The position numbers and the translations under genes were made by a program. A DNA stretch of 64,000 nt from contig CACZJL010000009.1 in the NCBI GenBank assembly GCA_902781505.1, positions 1-64,000 on the forward strand, in the 5' to 3' direction. Positions 34,391 to 44,181 of the stretch are shown here, one piece after another (within the stretch, counting starts at the first letter, position 1; every line of letters starts with the position of its first letter). This stretch comes from an uncultured Lachnospiraceae bacterium (lineage in GTDB: Bacteria > Bacillota > Clostridia > Lachnospirales > Lachnospiraceae). The notes under the pieces are model-generated. The model did not search any database. It was not told the origin of the DNA and saw only the letters and a list, made by a program, of their open reading frames with translations.

Positions 34391-35992
34391 ATGTCAGTAA
34401 AATACATCTTTGTCACAGGTGGCGTTGTCTCCGGTTTAGGAAAGGGCATCACTGCCGCTTCTCTTGGCCGACTCTTAAAGCAGCGTGGTTATTCTGTAAC
34501 CATGCAGAAATTTGACCCCTATATCAACATCGATCCCGGCACCATGAATCCAATTCAGCATGGTGAGGTATTCGTCACAGAAGACGGATGCGAAACCGAC
34601 CTCGACCTCGGCCACTACGAGCGTTTCATCGACGAGAATCTCAACAAGAATTCCAATGTAACAACCGGTAAAGTCTACTGGTCTGTACTCAACAAAGAAC
34701 GTAACGGCGACTACGGTGGCGGTACCGTTCAGGTAATTCCTCATATCACAAACGAAATTAAATCCAGATTCTATCGCGGTTCTGAAAATGAAGATAAAAT
34801 TGCCATCATCGAAATCGGTGGTACAGTCGGCGATATCGAGTCTCAGCCATTCTTAGAGGCCATTCGCCAGTTCCAGCACGAAGTGGGACATGAGAATGCG
34901 ATTCTGATTGAAGTAACTTTAATCCCATATTTGCGCGCTTCACAGGAAATGAAGACCAAGCCAACCCAGATGTCTGTTAAGGAACTGCAGGGAATGGGTC
35001 TCCAGCCTGATATCATCGTCTGCCGTACCGAGCACGAGCTCACAGAGGACTTAAAATCTAAAATTGCGCTCTTCTGCAACGTTCCGGAATCACATATCAT
35101 TCAGAACCTTGATGTAGAAGTTCTTTATGAAGCTCCACTTGCCCTTGAAAAGGAGGGCATTGCAGAGGCTGCCTTAGAGAGCCTTCACCTTGAGAACCGC
35201 ACGCCGGACCTTGCTTCCTGGACTGCAATGGTGGAAGCCTGGAAGCATCCATCCCGCGAAGTTACCGTCGCACTCGTTGGCAAATACACCGCTCTTCACG
35301 ATGCTTACATCAGTGTCGTTGAGTCCTTAAAGCACGCCGGTGTTGCCCACAATGCCAGGGTTAACATCAAGTGGATTGATTCCGAAGAGCTCACCCCGGA
35401 AAATGTCGCTGCAACTCTTTCTGATGTTTCCGGCGTTCTCGTGCCAGGTGGCTTCGGCGACCGTGGTATCGAAGGCATGATTACAGCAATTCACTATGCC
35501 CGCGAAAATAAAATTCCATTCCTTGGCCTTTGTCTCGGAATGCAGTTAACTCTTGTAGAATTTGCAAGAAATGTCTTAGGTTACGCAGATGCCGACAGCA
35601 TCGAGTTTTCTCCGGAAACAACTCATCCAATCATCAATCTGATGCCAGATCAGATTAAGGACGGTGCCATCGGTGGAACCCTTCGACTTGGCTCCTACCC
35701 ATGCGTCCTTGCCCCAGGCAGTAAAGCTGCTGCGCTCTACGGCACCTTCTCAATTACCGAGCGTCACCGCCACAGATATGAAGTCAACAACGACTACCGT
35801 GACGAATTCACTTCTAACGGCCTTACAATCTGCGGAACATCGCCAAACGGCCACATCGTAGAAATGGTAGAACTTAAAGGTCATCCATTCTACATGGCAA
35901 CACAGGCACATCCTGAGTTCAAGTCCCGTCCAAACCACGCACATCCACTCTTTTCCGGATTCGTCGGCGCCGCACTTGATTTTAAAGAATAA
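34391..35992 (+). CDS. pyrG: CTP synthase
   Basis: A 533-residue enzyme converting UTP to CTP with glutamine-derived ammonia. The N-terminal synthetase domain starts [23 protein letters not shown], with the P-loop lysine in GLGKG. The C-terminal class I glutamine amidotransferase has the nucleophile in [10 protein letters not shown] and the partner His/Glu in AHPEFKSRP. The length is normal. The start follows AAGGAGGAAAAT. Its leader contains a large hairpin, and its last 21 bp are duplicated just after the stop codon. It converges with a phosphopantetheinyl transferase gene. Confidence 0.97.
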   Translation: MSVKYIFVTGGVVSGLGKGITAASLGRLLKQRGYSVTMQKFDPYINIDPGTMNPIQHGEVFVTEDGCETDLDLGHYERFIDENLNKNSNVTTGKVYWSVLNKERNGDYGGGTVQVIPHITNEIKSRFYRGSENEDKIAIIEIGGTVGDIESQPFLEAIRQFQHEVGHENAILIEVTLIPYLRASQEMKTKPTQMSVKELQGMGLQPDIIVCRTEHELTEDLKSKIALFCNVPESHIIQNLDVEVLYEAPLALEKEGIAEAALESLHLENRTPDLASWTAMVEAWKHPSREVTVALVGKYTALHDAYISVVESLKHAGVAHNARVNIKWIDSEELTPENVAATLSDVSGVLVPGGFGDRGIEGMITAIHYARENKIPFLGLCLGMQLTLVEFARNVLGYADADSIEFSPETTHPIINLMPDQIKDGAIGGTLRLGSYPCVLAPGSKAAALYGTFSITERHRHRYEVNNDYRDEFTSNGLTICGTSPNGHIVEMVELKGHPFYMATQAHPEFKSRPNHAHPLFSGFVGAALDFKE

Positions 35993-36034
35993 TATGTGAT
36001 TTCACGGCGCCATGCGCCGCACTTGATTTTAAAG
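35967..36034 (+). repeat. Tandem duplication of the pyrG 3' end
   Basis: A 21-bp sequence starting GCGCCGCACTTGATTTTAAA at 35967-35987, the last coding bases of pyrG, recurs exactly at 36014-36034 beyond the stop. A GGCGC-CAT-GCGCC palindrome (36006-36018) abuts the second copy. Confidence 0.85.
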
Positions 36035-36051
36035 TCTAATAAGTAAAAATA

Positions 36052-36089
36052 AACTCCAGGTGTTACAAAACATCTGGAGTTTTCTTTTC
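36052..36089. terminator. Bidirectional terminator between pyrG and the PPTase gene
   Basis: An AACTCCAG-G-TGTT / AACA-T-CTGGAGTT stem is followed by TTTTCTTTT on the plus strand and flanked by A-rich sequence for the minus strand. It overlaps the end of the converging minus-strand gene. Confidence 0.8.
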
Positions 36090-36710
36090 AAGTACGCAAA
36101 CTTCAAATCCGTGGAAGAGAAAATGCTCTTCCGTCAGTCCGTCGTAATTTTCTTCTTTTCTAGATTCATTCAGACCACTAAGCCCCTGTCCGGTCAGCTT
36201 TACATATGCCTCATGCCGTGTCCAAAATCGAAAGAACAGACTTTCATCAGATGTAAGTTCTTCCTGCTCGCGCTCTGTAAAGTATCGTTCCGGTCCTTTT
36301 CTTACCGTTCGATTTCCTTCGATATCAGCTCCCACCGGGAATTTTGACACACAGACAAGTGCAACATTTTTCGTGTGAGACAGAGAAAAGTATCCACCTT
36401 CCGGCATCTGCGGCTTTCCGTTATCCCCAAAGATTGGATTAAAATCCACCGAATCATCATATAGCTCAATCAGCTTCTCAAAGGTAAGCTCTGAAAAAAG
36501 AGTGTCGCTCCCTTCTTCTCCACTGTTATTATAAAAAATTTGAAGACCTGCATTCAGCAACAGTCCGGCCGTTAACGATCTTAACCGGCCTCCTTTGCTC
36601 TTCTCTTTCCGAGCACTTTTCCTGCGCCAGTCAGGAAGAAGAGAATACGCTTTCTCCATCAGTGTCTCATTAATCCTGTCTTCCTCAAACTGACAGGCCA
36701 ATATTACCAT
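36063..36710 (-). CDS. 4'-phosphopantetheinyl transferase superfamily protein
   Basis: A 215-residue Sfp-like enzyme that would load CoA-derived phosphopantetheine onto carrier proteins. Recognisable parts are FSLSHTKNVALVCVSKFPVG, the magnesium site ADIE (D in VGADIEG), RYFTEREQEEL and the signature FWTRHEAYVKLTG. The usual KE in WxxKE is HE here, so the glutamate is kept. No PKS, NRPS or acyl carrier gene is adjacent, so the partner is unknown. It follows the FliB-like gene by 34 bp and is probably co-transcribed with it. Confidence 0.83.
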   Translation of the reverse strand: MVILACQFEEDRINETLMEKAYSLLPDWRRKSARKEKSKGGRLRSLTAGLLLNAGLQIFYNNSGEEGSDTLFSELTFEKLIELYDDSVDFNPIFGDNGKPQMPEGGYFSLSHTKNVALVCVSKFPVGADIEGNRTVRKGPERYFTEREQEELTSDESLFFRFWTRHEAYVKLTGQGLSGLNESRKEENYDGLTEEHFLFHGFEVCVLEKKTPDVL

Positions 36711-36744
36711 GTCTGTTCCTCCTGTCTTAAACCTTTAAACGAGG

Positions 36745-38001
36745 TCAATCACATAAAGCAGCTTCAGCTTCAAGAATTGCTCTTAAATTCTCTAAGCTGT
36801 AGATATTTGCATCCTCAAACTGTGACGTGTACCATTCGAAATTCTCGTAAGAATGCTCAAACTGTCTTGAATACAGATGACAGATATCCACCTGATCTGC
36901 GAAACTCAAATTCTTCTTATCATAGAACACAGCCAGATCCAGACGTCTGACACAGATCCAGCCAACCAGCATGATTTTCAGCTTCAAAATCACATTCTCA
37001 TCATAGACCGCATCAAGAATATAACGATAGATATAATACGAAAGCAGCTGTTCGTATTCCGTTTCGCGTCCCTTGTAAGCCTCATCAAACTCGCGCGTCA
37101 CCTTCTCCACATCCTGCGGGAAGAACATATCTTCAATAAATAGCTGATGCACCTTTAAAAGCTTGTTCCAGTCCGGATTAATCACTTCCATCCCCGGGAA
37201 CGGAAGAAGATACTTCGTCACCACATCAAACGAATTCCACTTTCGGCCCCTATCCGTAATCGCCTCGCCGCTCATATCAAGTCGGTTCAAAGAACCGCTC
37301 GCTTCCTGATCAGAGGAATTCTCTTCCTCCCAGTATTCGCGCTCAAATTTCAAAACCTCGTCCATACAGGCAAGCAGTCGCTTTGGAATAGATACCTCGC
37401 GGTCTGCAATCAGCTTCAGCAATCTGGCACGAAGAGACTTTAATGCAAGAAACAGCTCCGGATCGATATCATTTTCCGATGGGAAGATGGATGAATCGTT
37501 ACTCTCTGTCATGGCAAATGGCTCTTTTCTTGAAAGCATCAGTTCTCCCGCTGTGATGCAGGACGGAGCCAGACCGATTTCTCTTGTGCCTCCATACTCA
37601 TTTATGAATCTTGGGAACTCCGTGCAGGTATCGCAAAGAGCCTTTTCGCCATACGCCGTGTATAGATCACAAAGGTTGGCGTCATTAAGAAACGGACAGC
37701 GCTTCGCCTCCGTCAGCGCAAAGGTGCAGCCACCTTCTTCTTCCGGAACCATGACACGGCTCAGTCGTTCTCTTACAGAGACCGCCATCTTTTCATCTTC
37801 CACCGAATAGCCCGCAAATCGACCATTCTGAGAATCAGAACAGGCCGCAAATCCGCCGTCTGCAGCATCCTTTAAGCAACCAAGATATTTTTTATAGGAA
37901 GCATCATCGACATCCACGTCCCAGCCTGCACAGCAGGTATCCGTACAATCACCGGCGATGCACTTAAAATCCTTATAATACGCAGGTGTAACAATCTTCA
38001 T
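36745..38001 (-). CDS. FliB-like lysine N-methylase
   Basis: A 418-residue protein of the flagellin lysine-N-methylase (FliB) family. The N-terminal cysteine motif YKDFKCIAGDCTDTCCAGW (9-27) and a second cluster, CPFLNDANLCDLYTAYG and CDTCTEFPRF (about 105-135), probably bind an iron-sulfur cluster. FliB methylates flagellin lysines in enteric bacteria. No flagellar gene lies in the window, and orphan homologues are common in Clostridia, so the substrate here is unknown. It starts 203 bp from the divergent ABC transporter gene and precedes the PPTase gene. Confidence 0.82.
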   Translation of the reverse strand: MKIVTPAYYKDFKCIAGDCTDTCCAGWDVDVDDASYKKYLGCLKDAADGGFAACSDSQNGRFAGYSVEDEKMAVSVRERLSRVMVPEEEGGCTFALTEAKRCPFLNDANLCDLYTAYGEKALCDTCTEFPRFINEYGGTREIGLAPSCITAGELMLSRKEPFAMTESNDSSIFPSENDIDPELFLALKSLRARLLKLIADREVSIPKRLLACMDEVLKFEREYWEEENSSDQEASGSLNRLDMSGEAITDRGRKWNSFDVVTKYLLPFPGMEVINPDWNKLLKVHQLFIEDMFFPQDVEKVTREFDEAYKGRETEYEQLLSYYIYRYILDAVYDENVILKLKIMLVGWICVRRLDLAVFYDKKNLSFADQVDICHLYSRQFEHSYENFEWYTSQFEDANIYSLENLRAILEAEAALCD

Positions 38002-38111
38002 AATATTACCGCCTTTCTAAAGTCTAATCCTACCCGTTTCATTTAAGGAAATCAATCAAAACTCTTGTCAAACTGCCTAAGAAAGTCGCAAAAATTCCGT
38101 CATAAATAAAA

Positions 38112-38140
38112 TTGAATAAATATGCCACCCCGTGTATAAT
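38112..38140 (+). promoter_or_regulatory. Promoter of the amino acid ABC operon
   Basis: TTGAAT (38112-38117) and TATAAT (38135-38140) are 17 bp apart, about 65 bases before the start codon. Confidence 0.8.
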
Positions 38141-38204
38141 CATAGCGCAGGTTCATGATATGTAAAAAGTATCATAACTCGCTTATTCGAAAGGAGAAAG
38201 TATA

Positions 38205-39722
38205 ATGAAAAAACATTCAGGTAAGCGCCGGCTCGCAAAGTTTGGCACACTTCTGATTGTACTGACATGCGTACTCTCTCTTGCAGCATGTGGAAGTAAA
38301 GTGAAAGAAAACACTGTATTATCCGCAGACGATGTTGCAGGAAAGACAGTAGGTGTACAGCTCGGTACAACAGGAGACACATTTGTTTCTGATCTTGAGA
38401 CAGATGGTTCTAACACAAAGGTTGAGCGTTTCAACAAGGGCGCAGATGCTGTACAGGCATTAAAACAGGGTAAGATTGACTGCGTCATCATCGATGAACA
38501 GCCGGCATTAAAATTTGCCGGTTCCAATTCAGACTTAAAGGTGCTCGATGAAGAATACGCTGACGAAGAATATGCGATTGCATTTGCCAAGGGAAATTCC
38601 CTTCGCATGGAAATCGACGGAGCTTTGGAAGAACTCAAAAGCGACGGCACACTTGATAAAATCTTAAGCAACTACGTAGGCGAAGAAATCGGCCAGCACC
38701 CATATGTTTCTGAGAACAACGGAAGCAAGGGTACCTTAACCATGGCCACTAACGCTTACTTCCCTCCATATGAGTACTATGACAACGGCAAGGTTACCGG
38801 TATCGACGCTGATATCGCTCAGGCCTTCTGTGATAAGCTCGGTTACAAGCTTGTAATCGAAGATATGGAATTCGATTCCATCATCACTGCTGTTAGCACC
38901 GGTAAGGTAGACTTCGGAATGGCCGGTATGTCCGTAACGGAAGAAAGAAAGCAGAATGTAGATTTCTCTGTATCTTACGCACAGTCAAAGCAGTCCATTC
39001 TCGTTCGTGACCCTGAAGCAGCTGCTGCCGCTTCCTCTTTCTCAGCGAAATTCAAGGCTGACTTCTTAGATGATGCTCGTTATAACTACATCTTAAAAGG
39101 TCTTGTAAACACACTGATTATCACAGTATTTGCCGCATTAATCGGTATTGTAATCGGCTTTGTTACTGCAATGATTCGTTCCGCTTATGCATACACAGGT
39201 AAGCCAAAGTTCTTAAACCTCCTGGCTACTCTTTACATCACCATTATCCGCGGCACGCCAACCATGGTACAGTTATTAATCATGTACTATGTTATCTTTG
39301 CCTCGGTAAATGCTTCTAAGATTTTAGTTGCAGTACTCGCCTTCGGTCTCAACTCCGGTGCGTACGTATCTGAAATCTTCCGTTCCGGCATCATGTCCAT
39401 CGACAAGGGCCAGACAGAAGCTGCAAGATCTTTAGGTCTTCCTTATGGAAAGACCATGCGTTTCGTTATCCTTCCACAGGCATTCAAGAATGTACTGCCT
39501 GCACTTGCTAACGAAGCAATCGTACTCTTAAAGGAAACATCCATCTCCGGTTACATCGGCTTAAACGACATGACCCGTGGTGGTGATATCATTCGTTCTA
39601 TCACTTATGACGCAATGTTTCCTTTATTCGGCGTAGCCCTGATCTACTTAGTACTCGTTGTAGTACTTTCCGGACTCGTTTCAAAATTAGAGAGGAGGTT
39701 ACGTGCAAATGAGCGTAAGTAA
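38205..39722 (+). CDS. ABC transporter with fused, circularly permuted binding domain and permease
   Basis: A 505-residue fusion. A signal/anchor segment ends in lipobox LAAC (C29). Residues 43-160 look like lobe 2 plus the closing helices of a family 3 binding protein ([16 protein letters not shown], then AIAFAKGNS and [14 protein letters not shown]). Residues 176-270 look like the opening half, lobe 1 ([20 protein letters not shown], then [10 protein letters not shown] and [15 protein letters not shown]). The usual order is the reverse, so the domain appears circularly permuted. A GlnP/HisM-type permease follows (295-500), with [20 protein letters not shown] as coupling loop. It would import a polar amino acid with the ATPase encoded next. 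Ribosome binding site AAAGGAGAAAG. Confidence 0.87.
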   Translation: MKKHSGKRRLAKFGTLLIVLTCVLSLAACGSKVKENTVLSADDVAGKTVGVQLGTTGDTFVSDLETDGSNTKVERFNKGADAVQALKQGKIDCVIIDEQPALKFAGSNSDLKVLDEEYADEEYAIAFAKGNSLRMEIDGALEELKSDGTLDKILSNYVGEEIGQHPYVSENNGSKGTLTMATNAYFPPYEYYDNGKVTGIDADIAQAFCDKLGYKLVIEDMEFDSIITAVSTGKVDFGMAGMSVTEERKQNVDFSVSYAQSKQSILVRDPEAAAAASSFSAKFKADFLDDARYNYILKGLVNTLIITVFAALIGIVIGFVTAMIRSAYAYTGKPKFLNLLATLYITIIRGTPTMVQLLIMYYVIFASVNASKILVAVLAFGLNSGAYVSEIFRSGIMSIDKGQTEAARSLGLPYGKTMRFVILPQAFKNVLPALANEAIVLLKETSISGYIGLNDMTRGGDIIRSITYDAMFPLFGVALIYLVLVVVLSGLVSKLERRLRANERK

Positions 39723-40452
39723 TGAAGTTCTTTTAACAGTAACTGGCCTTGAGAAATCCTTTGGTGAAAACAAGGTTTTAAAAGGAATTACAACAGAAGT
39801 TAAAAAAGGCGAGGTTATCTCCATCATCGGTCCATCCGGCTGCGGAAAGTCTACTTTCCTTCGCTGCTTAAATCGCCTCGAAGAAGCAACAGAAGGCGAA
39901 ATCAAGTTCCGTGATTATACCGTTACGGACAAGTCTGTTAACATCAATGAAGTTCGCGAAAAGGTCGGCATGGTATTCCAGCACTTCGATCTCTTCCCGA
40001 ACATGACCGTAAAGCAGAACATCATGTTAGCGCCGGTTCAGTTAAAGCTCATGTCCGTTGAAGAAGCCGACAAGCGTGCTAATGAACTGTTAACCCGTGT
40101 AGGTCTCCTTGATAAGGCAGATTCCTATCCTGCAATGCTTTCCGGTGGTCAGCAGCAGCGTATTGCAATTGCACGTTGCATGGCCATGAATCCTGAAATC
40201 ATTCTCTTTGATGAGCCAACATCTGCTCTCGACCCTGAAATGGTCGGCGAAGTTCTTCATATTATTGAAGAGCTCGCAGAAGAAGGCATGACAATGCTCA
40301 TCGTTACACATGAGATGGGCTTTGCCCGCCAGGTATCCACCCGTTGCATGTTCTTTAATGAAGGCGTAATCGAAGAAGAAAACGCTCCGGAAGAATTCTT
40401 TGGCAATCCAAAGAGCAACCGCCTGAAAGATTTCTTATCAAAAGTATTATAA
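39709..40452 (+). CDS. Amino acid ABC transporter ATPase (GlnQ type)
   Basis: An ATPase of about 247 residues. It has Walker [10 protein letters not shown], the signature [16 protein letters not shown], Walker [15 protein letters not shown] and the switch histidine in IVTHEM. It overlaps the permease gene by 14 bp. The start is between GTG at 39703 and ATG at 39709; the ATG gives a 10-base spacing from GGAGG and the GTG only 4, so the ATG is used. A strong terminator follows. It energises the fused binding-protein/permease. Confidence 0.92.
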   Translation: MSVSNEVLLTVTGLEKSFGENKVLKGITTEVKKGEVISIIGPSGCGKSTFLRCLNRLEEATEGEIKFRDYTVTDKSVNINEVREKVGMVFQHFDLFPNMTVKQNIMLAPVQLKLMSVEEADKRANELLTRVGLLDKADSYPAMLSGGQQQRIAIARCMAMNPEIILFDEPTSALDPEMVGEVLHIIEELAEEGMTMLIVTHEMGFARQVSTRCMFFNEGVIEEENAPEEFFGNPKSNRLKDFLSKVL

Positions 40453-40464
40453 TGGCAAATAAAC

Positions 40465-40509
40465 GAAGCCCGTCGGTACAATTTCCGTACCGACGGGCTT
40501 TCTTATTTT
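40465..40509. terminator. Terminator after the amino acid ABC operon
   Basis: A perfect GAAGCCCGTCGGTAC stem with a 6-base loop is followed by TTTCTTATTTT. It sits between converging genes and can act in both directions. Confidence 0.88.
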
Positions 40510-40516
40510 ACCTGAC

Positions 40517-42232
40517 TCAATCTTCAATTCGTGCCAGCTGTCTCGCCCCAAGCGAAACCATAGACAGATAGCTGATGAAGCCAATCACCATCATAATTGA
40601 ACCTGTGATAATCAGTGAATTAACCGCACTGTAATCCTCAATAAAGACAAGCATCGCCATCACCGCTAAAATCACAGCCGGGATCATCAGCAGAAGAAAG
40701 CTGAAGAAATTCGCCATAAAGTTACCTTTCACCGCAACACTCTCATCAATCCAGTCCAGACGCGGCGCCTTTAAGTCCATCGCCATCTGCCTCGTATTCA
40801 TAAAGGTAGCCGTTCCTATAATAAACAGAAGCGGTCCAATCCAGTACAAAAGACTGTTTCCAAGAACTGTCGCAGGAATCATAAGGACTAATGCCGGCAG
40901 AATCATCAGAACAACGGAAATCACAACACCGGGAACCAGCTTGGCCTTCACCTGCAATTTGTAAGGCACCGGCAGGAACTTGATATACAGAAAGCTCTTA
41001 CCCTCTCTTGAAATCGCCGTCGAACTGACCAGGCAGAACACCGAAGTTAACAGTGACATCTCAAGCACAATCACAATCAGGCCAAAATAAATCGAATTCT
41101 CATCACTTGCAAGGCTCGTGATGAATCCACTGACACCGGTCTCAGAATGAATGATGGTAAACAGAAAGATTCCAGTGTAGATAAACGGCATCGCACAGGC
41201 AGTAATCACGCAGTTCATCATAAAAGTCGGAGACCGAAACAGCTTCCTCCATTCCATCTGTACGAGATTGCTAAAAACCGAACGCTGTGTCAGAACATTT
41301 GCGAGCTCCTTATTTGTGACAATGCCCTTTCTTCCACTTCCGTCATTCATCACGCGGATTCCTCTTTTATAAAGCGGTTCCGCAATCAACAAGAACACCA
41401 CCACACTGAATAAACACGTCAGCGCAAACAATAACATCATACCAACAGACGAGATTCCGGCTGCAGAAAGTGCCCGTGTTAACAGACGGAAGTTCGGAAA
41501 CATGCGAATCATCTGGACAAATGCGCCCATGTTCTGCTTCACCAGACCGACAAACACATCCTCCTGCGAATTACCAATATTCATAATTGTTGGCATCGCC
41601 ATCATCATCATGGCAATTGCAAGAAGCAGCGAGGCCCCGTAAGAAAACAACGTCAGTGCATCCCTGTTTCTCAGCCTCCTGAAGGCAAATGTCATCACTA
41701 TAGCCAGCACAGATGCATAACAGATGGGCACAATCGGAATCAGCAGAAGGCTTATCGCCACCTGTATCCAGTAAAGAGTGTCTGCATTCATCGCCCTTCC
41801 GATTCCAATCAGAGGTGGCAGAGTCAGCATCAGAACAATGTAGTACGACTGAAACAACACAATCGTGCCTTTCGCTGCAACCACCACCGTTGGCGTAATC
41901 GGCATCTGCATCAGCGTCTCATTATCAGAATCCACGAAATACGAACTGATAATCTTTGGAATATCCAGAATAAAGATACACATCGCAGCTGGTGTAATAA
42001 ACGTCGCCATCAGGAAATCCGGCTGGTCAGCATACTGACCATACAGATTCCTGCCCGCATTATAAAGACTCATCACAATCGGAATCATGCAGGCAAAAAG
42101 AATCACAAACGGATAAACCTGCGGCCTATCTTTTTTGTTTTTTGGCAAAGTACCGATACCAATTCCCTGCGCTTTAAATAACAGCACGGTCAGGTACCAG
42201 TAATCTTTTATTTTTTCTATCATCTGCATCAA
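40517..42232 (-). CDS. ABC transporter permease, large ABC-2-like subunit
   Basis: A 571-residue protein with about 12 predicted membrane segments and no ATPase motifs. It belongs to the large permease subunits paired with CcmA-type ATPases in Bacillota. It overlaps the ATPase gene by 4 bp, so the two are co-translated. Charged loops such as VMNDGSGRKGIVTNKELANVL (about 295-315) separate two membrane halves. The export substrate is unknown; peptides, lipids or drugs are possible. Confidence 0.82.
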   Translation of the reverse strand: MMQMIEKIKDYWYLTVLLFKAQGIGIGTLPKNKKDRPQVYPFVILFACMIPIVMSLYNAGRNLYGQYADQPDFLMATFITPAAMCIFILDIPKIISSYFVDSDNETLMQMPITPTVVVAAKGTIVLFQSYYIVLMLTLPPLIGIGRAMNADTLYWIQVAISLLLIPIVPICYASVLAIVMTFAFRRLRNRDALTLFSYGASLLLAIAMMMMAMPTIMNIGNSQEDVFVGLVKQNMGAFVQMIRMFPNFRLLTRALSAAGISSVGMMLLFALTCLFSVVVFLLIAEPLYKRGIRVMNDGSGRKGIVTNKELANVLTQRSVFSNLVQMEWRKLFRSPTFMMNCVITACAMPFIYTGIFLFTIIHSETGVSGFITSLASDENSIYFGLIVIVLEMSLLTSVFCLVSSTAISREGKSFLYIKFLPVPYKLQVKAKLVPGVVISVVLMILPALVLMIPATVLGNSLLYWIGPLLFIIGTATFMNTRQMAMDLKAPRLDWIDESVAVKGNFMANFFSFLLLMIPAVILAVMAMLVFIEDYSAVNSLIITGSIMMVIGFISYLSMVSLGARQLARIED

Positions 42233-42951
42233 TCCCCCGTAATTTCAAGGAAGATATCTTCGAGAGATTTGCCGGGATTCTGTTCCTGTAATTCCTCTAA
42301 AGTCCCTGTATACTGCTGCCTTCCATGGGAGATGACACAGATTTTGTCACACAGCTTCTCTGCAAGCTCTAATGCATGTGTTGAGAACAATACACTCTTT
42401 CCCTGTTCTACATGCTCTTTCATCATTTCCTTTAAGGTAAAGATTCCCTTTGGATCAAGGCCAATCATCGGCTCGTCTAAGACCCACACACTCGGTGAAT
42501 GAATTAACGCTCCCATGACCATAATCTTCTGACGCATTCCATGTGAATACTCGGAGAGACGCTCTCCTAAAGAATCATAGATATCAAATCTTTTCGCAGT
42601 CTCCTCAATGAAGTCCTGTCTTTTCTCAACCGGAACCCGGTAGATATCAGCCATAAAGTTCAGATACTCAATTCCCTTTACGCGAAGGAAGGAGTCCGGA
42701 GAATCCGAATTAAAGCCAAATTCCTTTTTAGCTGCCAGTCCATTGGTCTGAATATCATGACCATTTACAATGATACGGCCTTCGCTTGGGGCTAAAACCC
42801 CCGTAATCATCTTAAGTGTCGTTGTTTTTCCTGCACCGTTAGGACCTACAAAGCCAGTAATCTTGCCATCTTCGATGACCCAGTTCAAATCATCAACCGC
42901 TTTTTTGTCAGACCCGTTATATACTTTTGAAACATGTTCGAGAATAATCAT
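42229..42951 (-). CDS. ABC transporter ATPase (CcmA/ABC-2 type)
   Basis: A 240-residue ATPase with Walker A GPNGAGKTT, signature EYSHGMRQKIMVMGAL, Walker B VWVLDEPMIGLDP and the switch histidine in FSTHAL. The signature has SHGM instead of SGGQ, as in other ABC-2 exporters. The 4-bp overlap with the permease gene identifies the partner. The start at 42951 follows GGGAGCAACC. Confidence 0.92.
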   Translation of the reverse strand: MIILEHVSKVYNGSDKKAVDDLNWVIEDGKITGFVGPNGAGKTTTLKMITGVLAPSEGRIIVNGHDIQTNGLAAKKEFGFNSDSPDSFLRVKGIEYLNFMADIYRVPVEKRQDFIEETAKRFDIYDSLGERLSEYSHGMRQKIMVMGALIHSPSVWVLDEPMIGLDPKGIFTLKEMMKEHVEQGKSVLFSTHALELAEKLCDKICVISHGRQQYTGTLEELQEQNPGKSLEDIFLEITGD

Positions 42952-42989
42952 TTTTAGGTTGCTCCCTGATTCGTATTATCAAAATTATA

Positions 42990-44102
42990 TCACATCTGGT
43001 ACCGTTCAAGGAATGCGGCAATTCGGCCAAAATACTGTACTGGGTCCACTTCCGGAGCCTGTGCATGTCCGGCATTATCAACAATCAGCATCTCTTTTTC
43101 ACAGATTGCTTCGTTATATAGTGTATAGCACTGACTGACACCAATCATGGCATCCCTGTTTCCATGAATAAAGATAGTAGGAATCCGACTTTGCTTCACT
43201 GCATCCAGTGCCGATGCATCATAAAGCCAGTATCCGGCTCTGACTTTCAGTGCAACAGCTGCACCTGGTACAAACACCCAGCCCGGAACATGAAACCACT
43301 CCTTCGCCTTATCCATAAACATCGTAGCAGCATCCTGATATGCACAGTCGGACACAATCGCTTTAATCGGATACCGGTCAATCTCAGGTAATCCGCTCAT
43401 CATCAGAGCAGTAGCCGCCCCCATGGACTGTCCGTGAATGACAATCTCTGCATCCGGGTCGGTCTCCATTATTTTCCCAAGCCATAAAAGCGCATCATAT
43501 CGGTCTGTTGCTCCCATTCCGATATATGCGCCTCCTGACTCACCTGAAGCCCGTAAATCCGGAACCACACAGTTATAGCCGCGTAAAGAGTACCAGCAGG
43601 CAAAGCGATACATCTCCTCTTTCCAGCCTGTATATCCATGCAGCAAGAGAACCCACTTATGAGACTGCTCTTTCCCCGTCGATTTATCGCCCCCATCAGC
43701 TTCTGAATCTGCCCATCTTAAATCCTCGCCAACCGGTGCATAAACCTGCGCATCAAAATCATATCCGTCACGACTCGTCAGATGAACATTTTCCTGGTCC
43801 ACCTGTTCGAGCCAGTTATAAGTCAACTGCCACTCAGACTGGTAATTTAAACTTAGTTCATCCGTCACAACCTGCTGTGAATATGCTTCTTCCGTTACCT
43901 CCTCGAATTTAGACAGCTTTTTCATGAACTCCGGCATTAACGCCGCACTGACCATGAGATTCACAGCTGCAACATATGCAATCAGAAGGAAAATAATGAT
44001 CACGATTACCAATCTTTTAAAAAACTTCTTTTTCTTCTTTTTTGTATTTTTAGTCTTACCTTCATTCAGAGAATCTGCATTCTCACTCATTCTATTTTTC
44101 AT
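42990..44102 (-). CDS. Membrane-anchored alpha/beta hydrolase
   Basis: A hydrolase of about 370 residues. A lysine-rich stretch (NTKKKKKKFFKRL) precedes one membrane helix, leaving the catalytic domain outside. Core motifs are the oxyanion region LLLHGYTGWKEE, the nucleophile elbow IVIHGQSMGAA (serine in GQSMG), an aspartate in IFIHGNRDAMI and a histidine in VDNAGHAQA. It resembles the YqkD/BEM46-like group of unknown substrate. The start is uncertain: MKNRMSEN at 44102 is used, MSENADS at 44090 is possible, and a longer frame to 44216 reads through a TATAAT-like promoter. Confidence 0.82.
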   Translation of the reverse strand: MKNRMSENADSLNEGKTKNTKKKKKKFFKRLVIVIIIFLLIAYVAAVNLMVSAALMPEFMKKLSKFEEVTEEAYSQQVVTDELSLNYQSEWQLTYNWLEQVDQENVHLTSRDGYDFDAQVYAPVGEDLRWADSEADGGDKSTGKEQSHKWVLLLHGYTGWKEEMYRFACWYSLRGYNCVVPDLRASGESGGAYIGMGATDRYDALLWLGKIMETDPDAEIVIHGQSMGAATALMMSGLPEIDRYPIKAIVSDCAYQDAATMFMDKAKEWFHVPGWVFVPGAAVALKVRAGYWLYDASALDAVKQSRIPTIFIHGNRDAMIGVSQCYTLYNEAICEKEMLIVDNAGHAQAPEVDPVQYFGRIAAFLERYQM

Positions 44103-44181
44103 ACCTTTATTATACCCGCATTCTATGGTATATTCGTGAAAAATCTTAAAGGATTTATGAAGCAGTGAATGCCCTGGGTCT

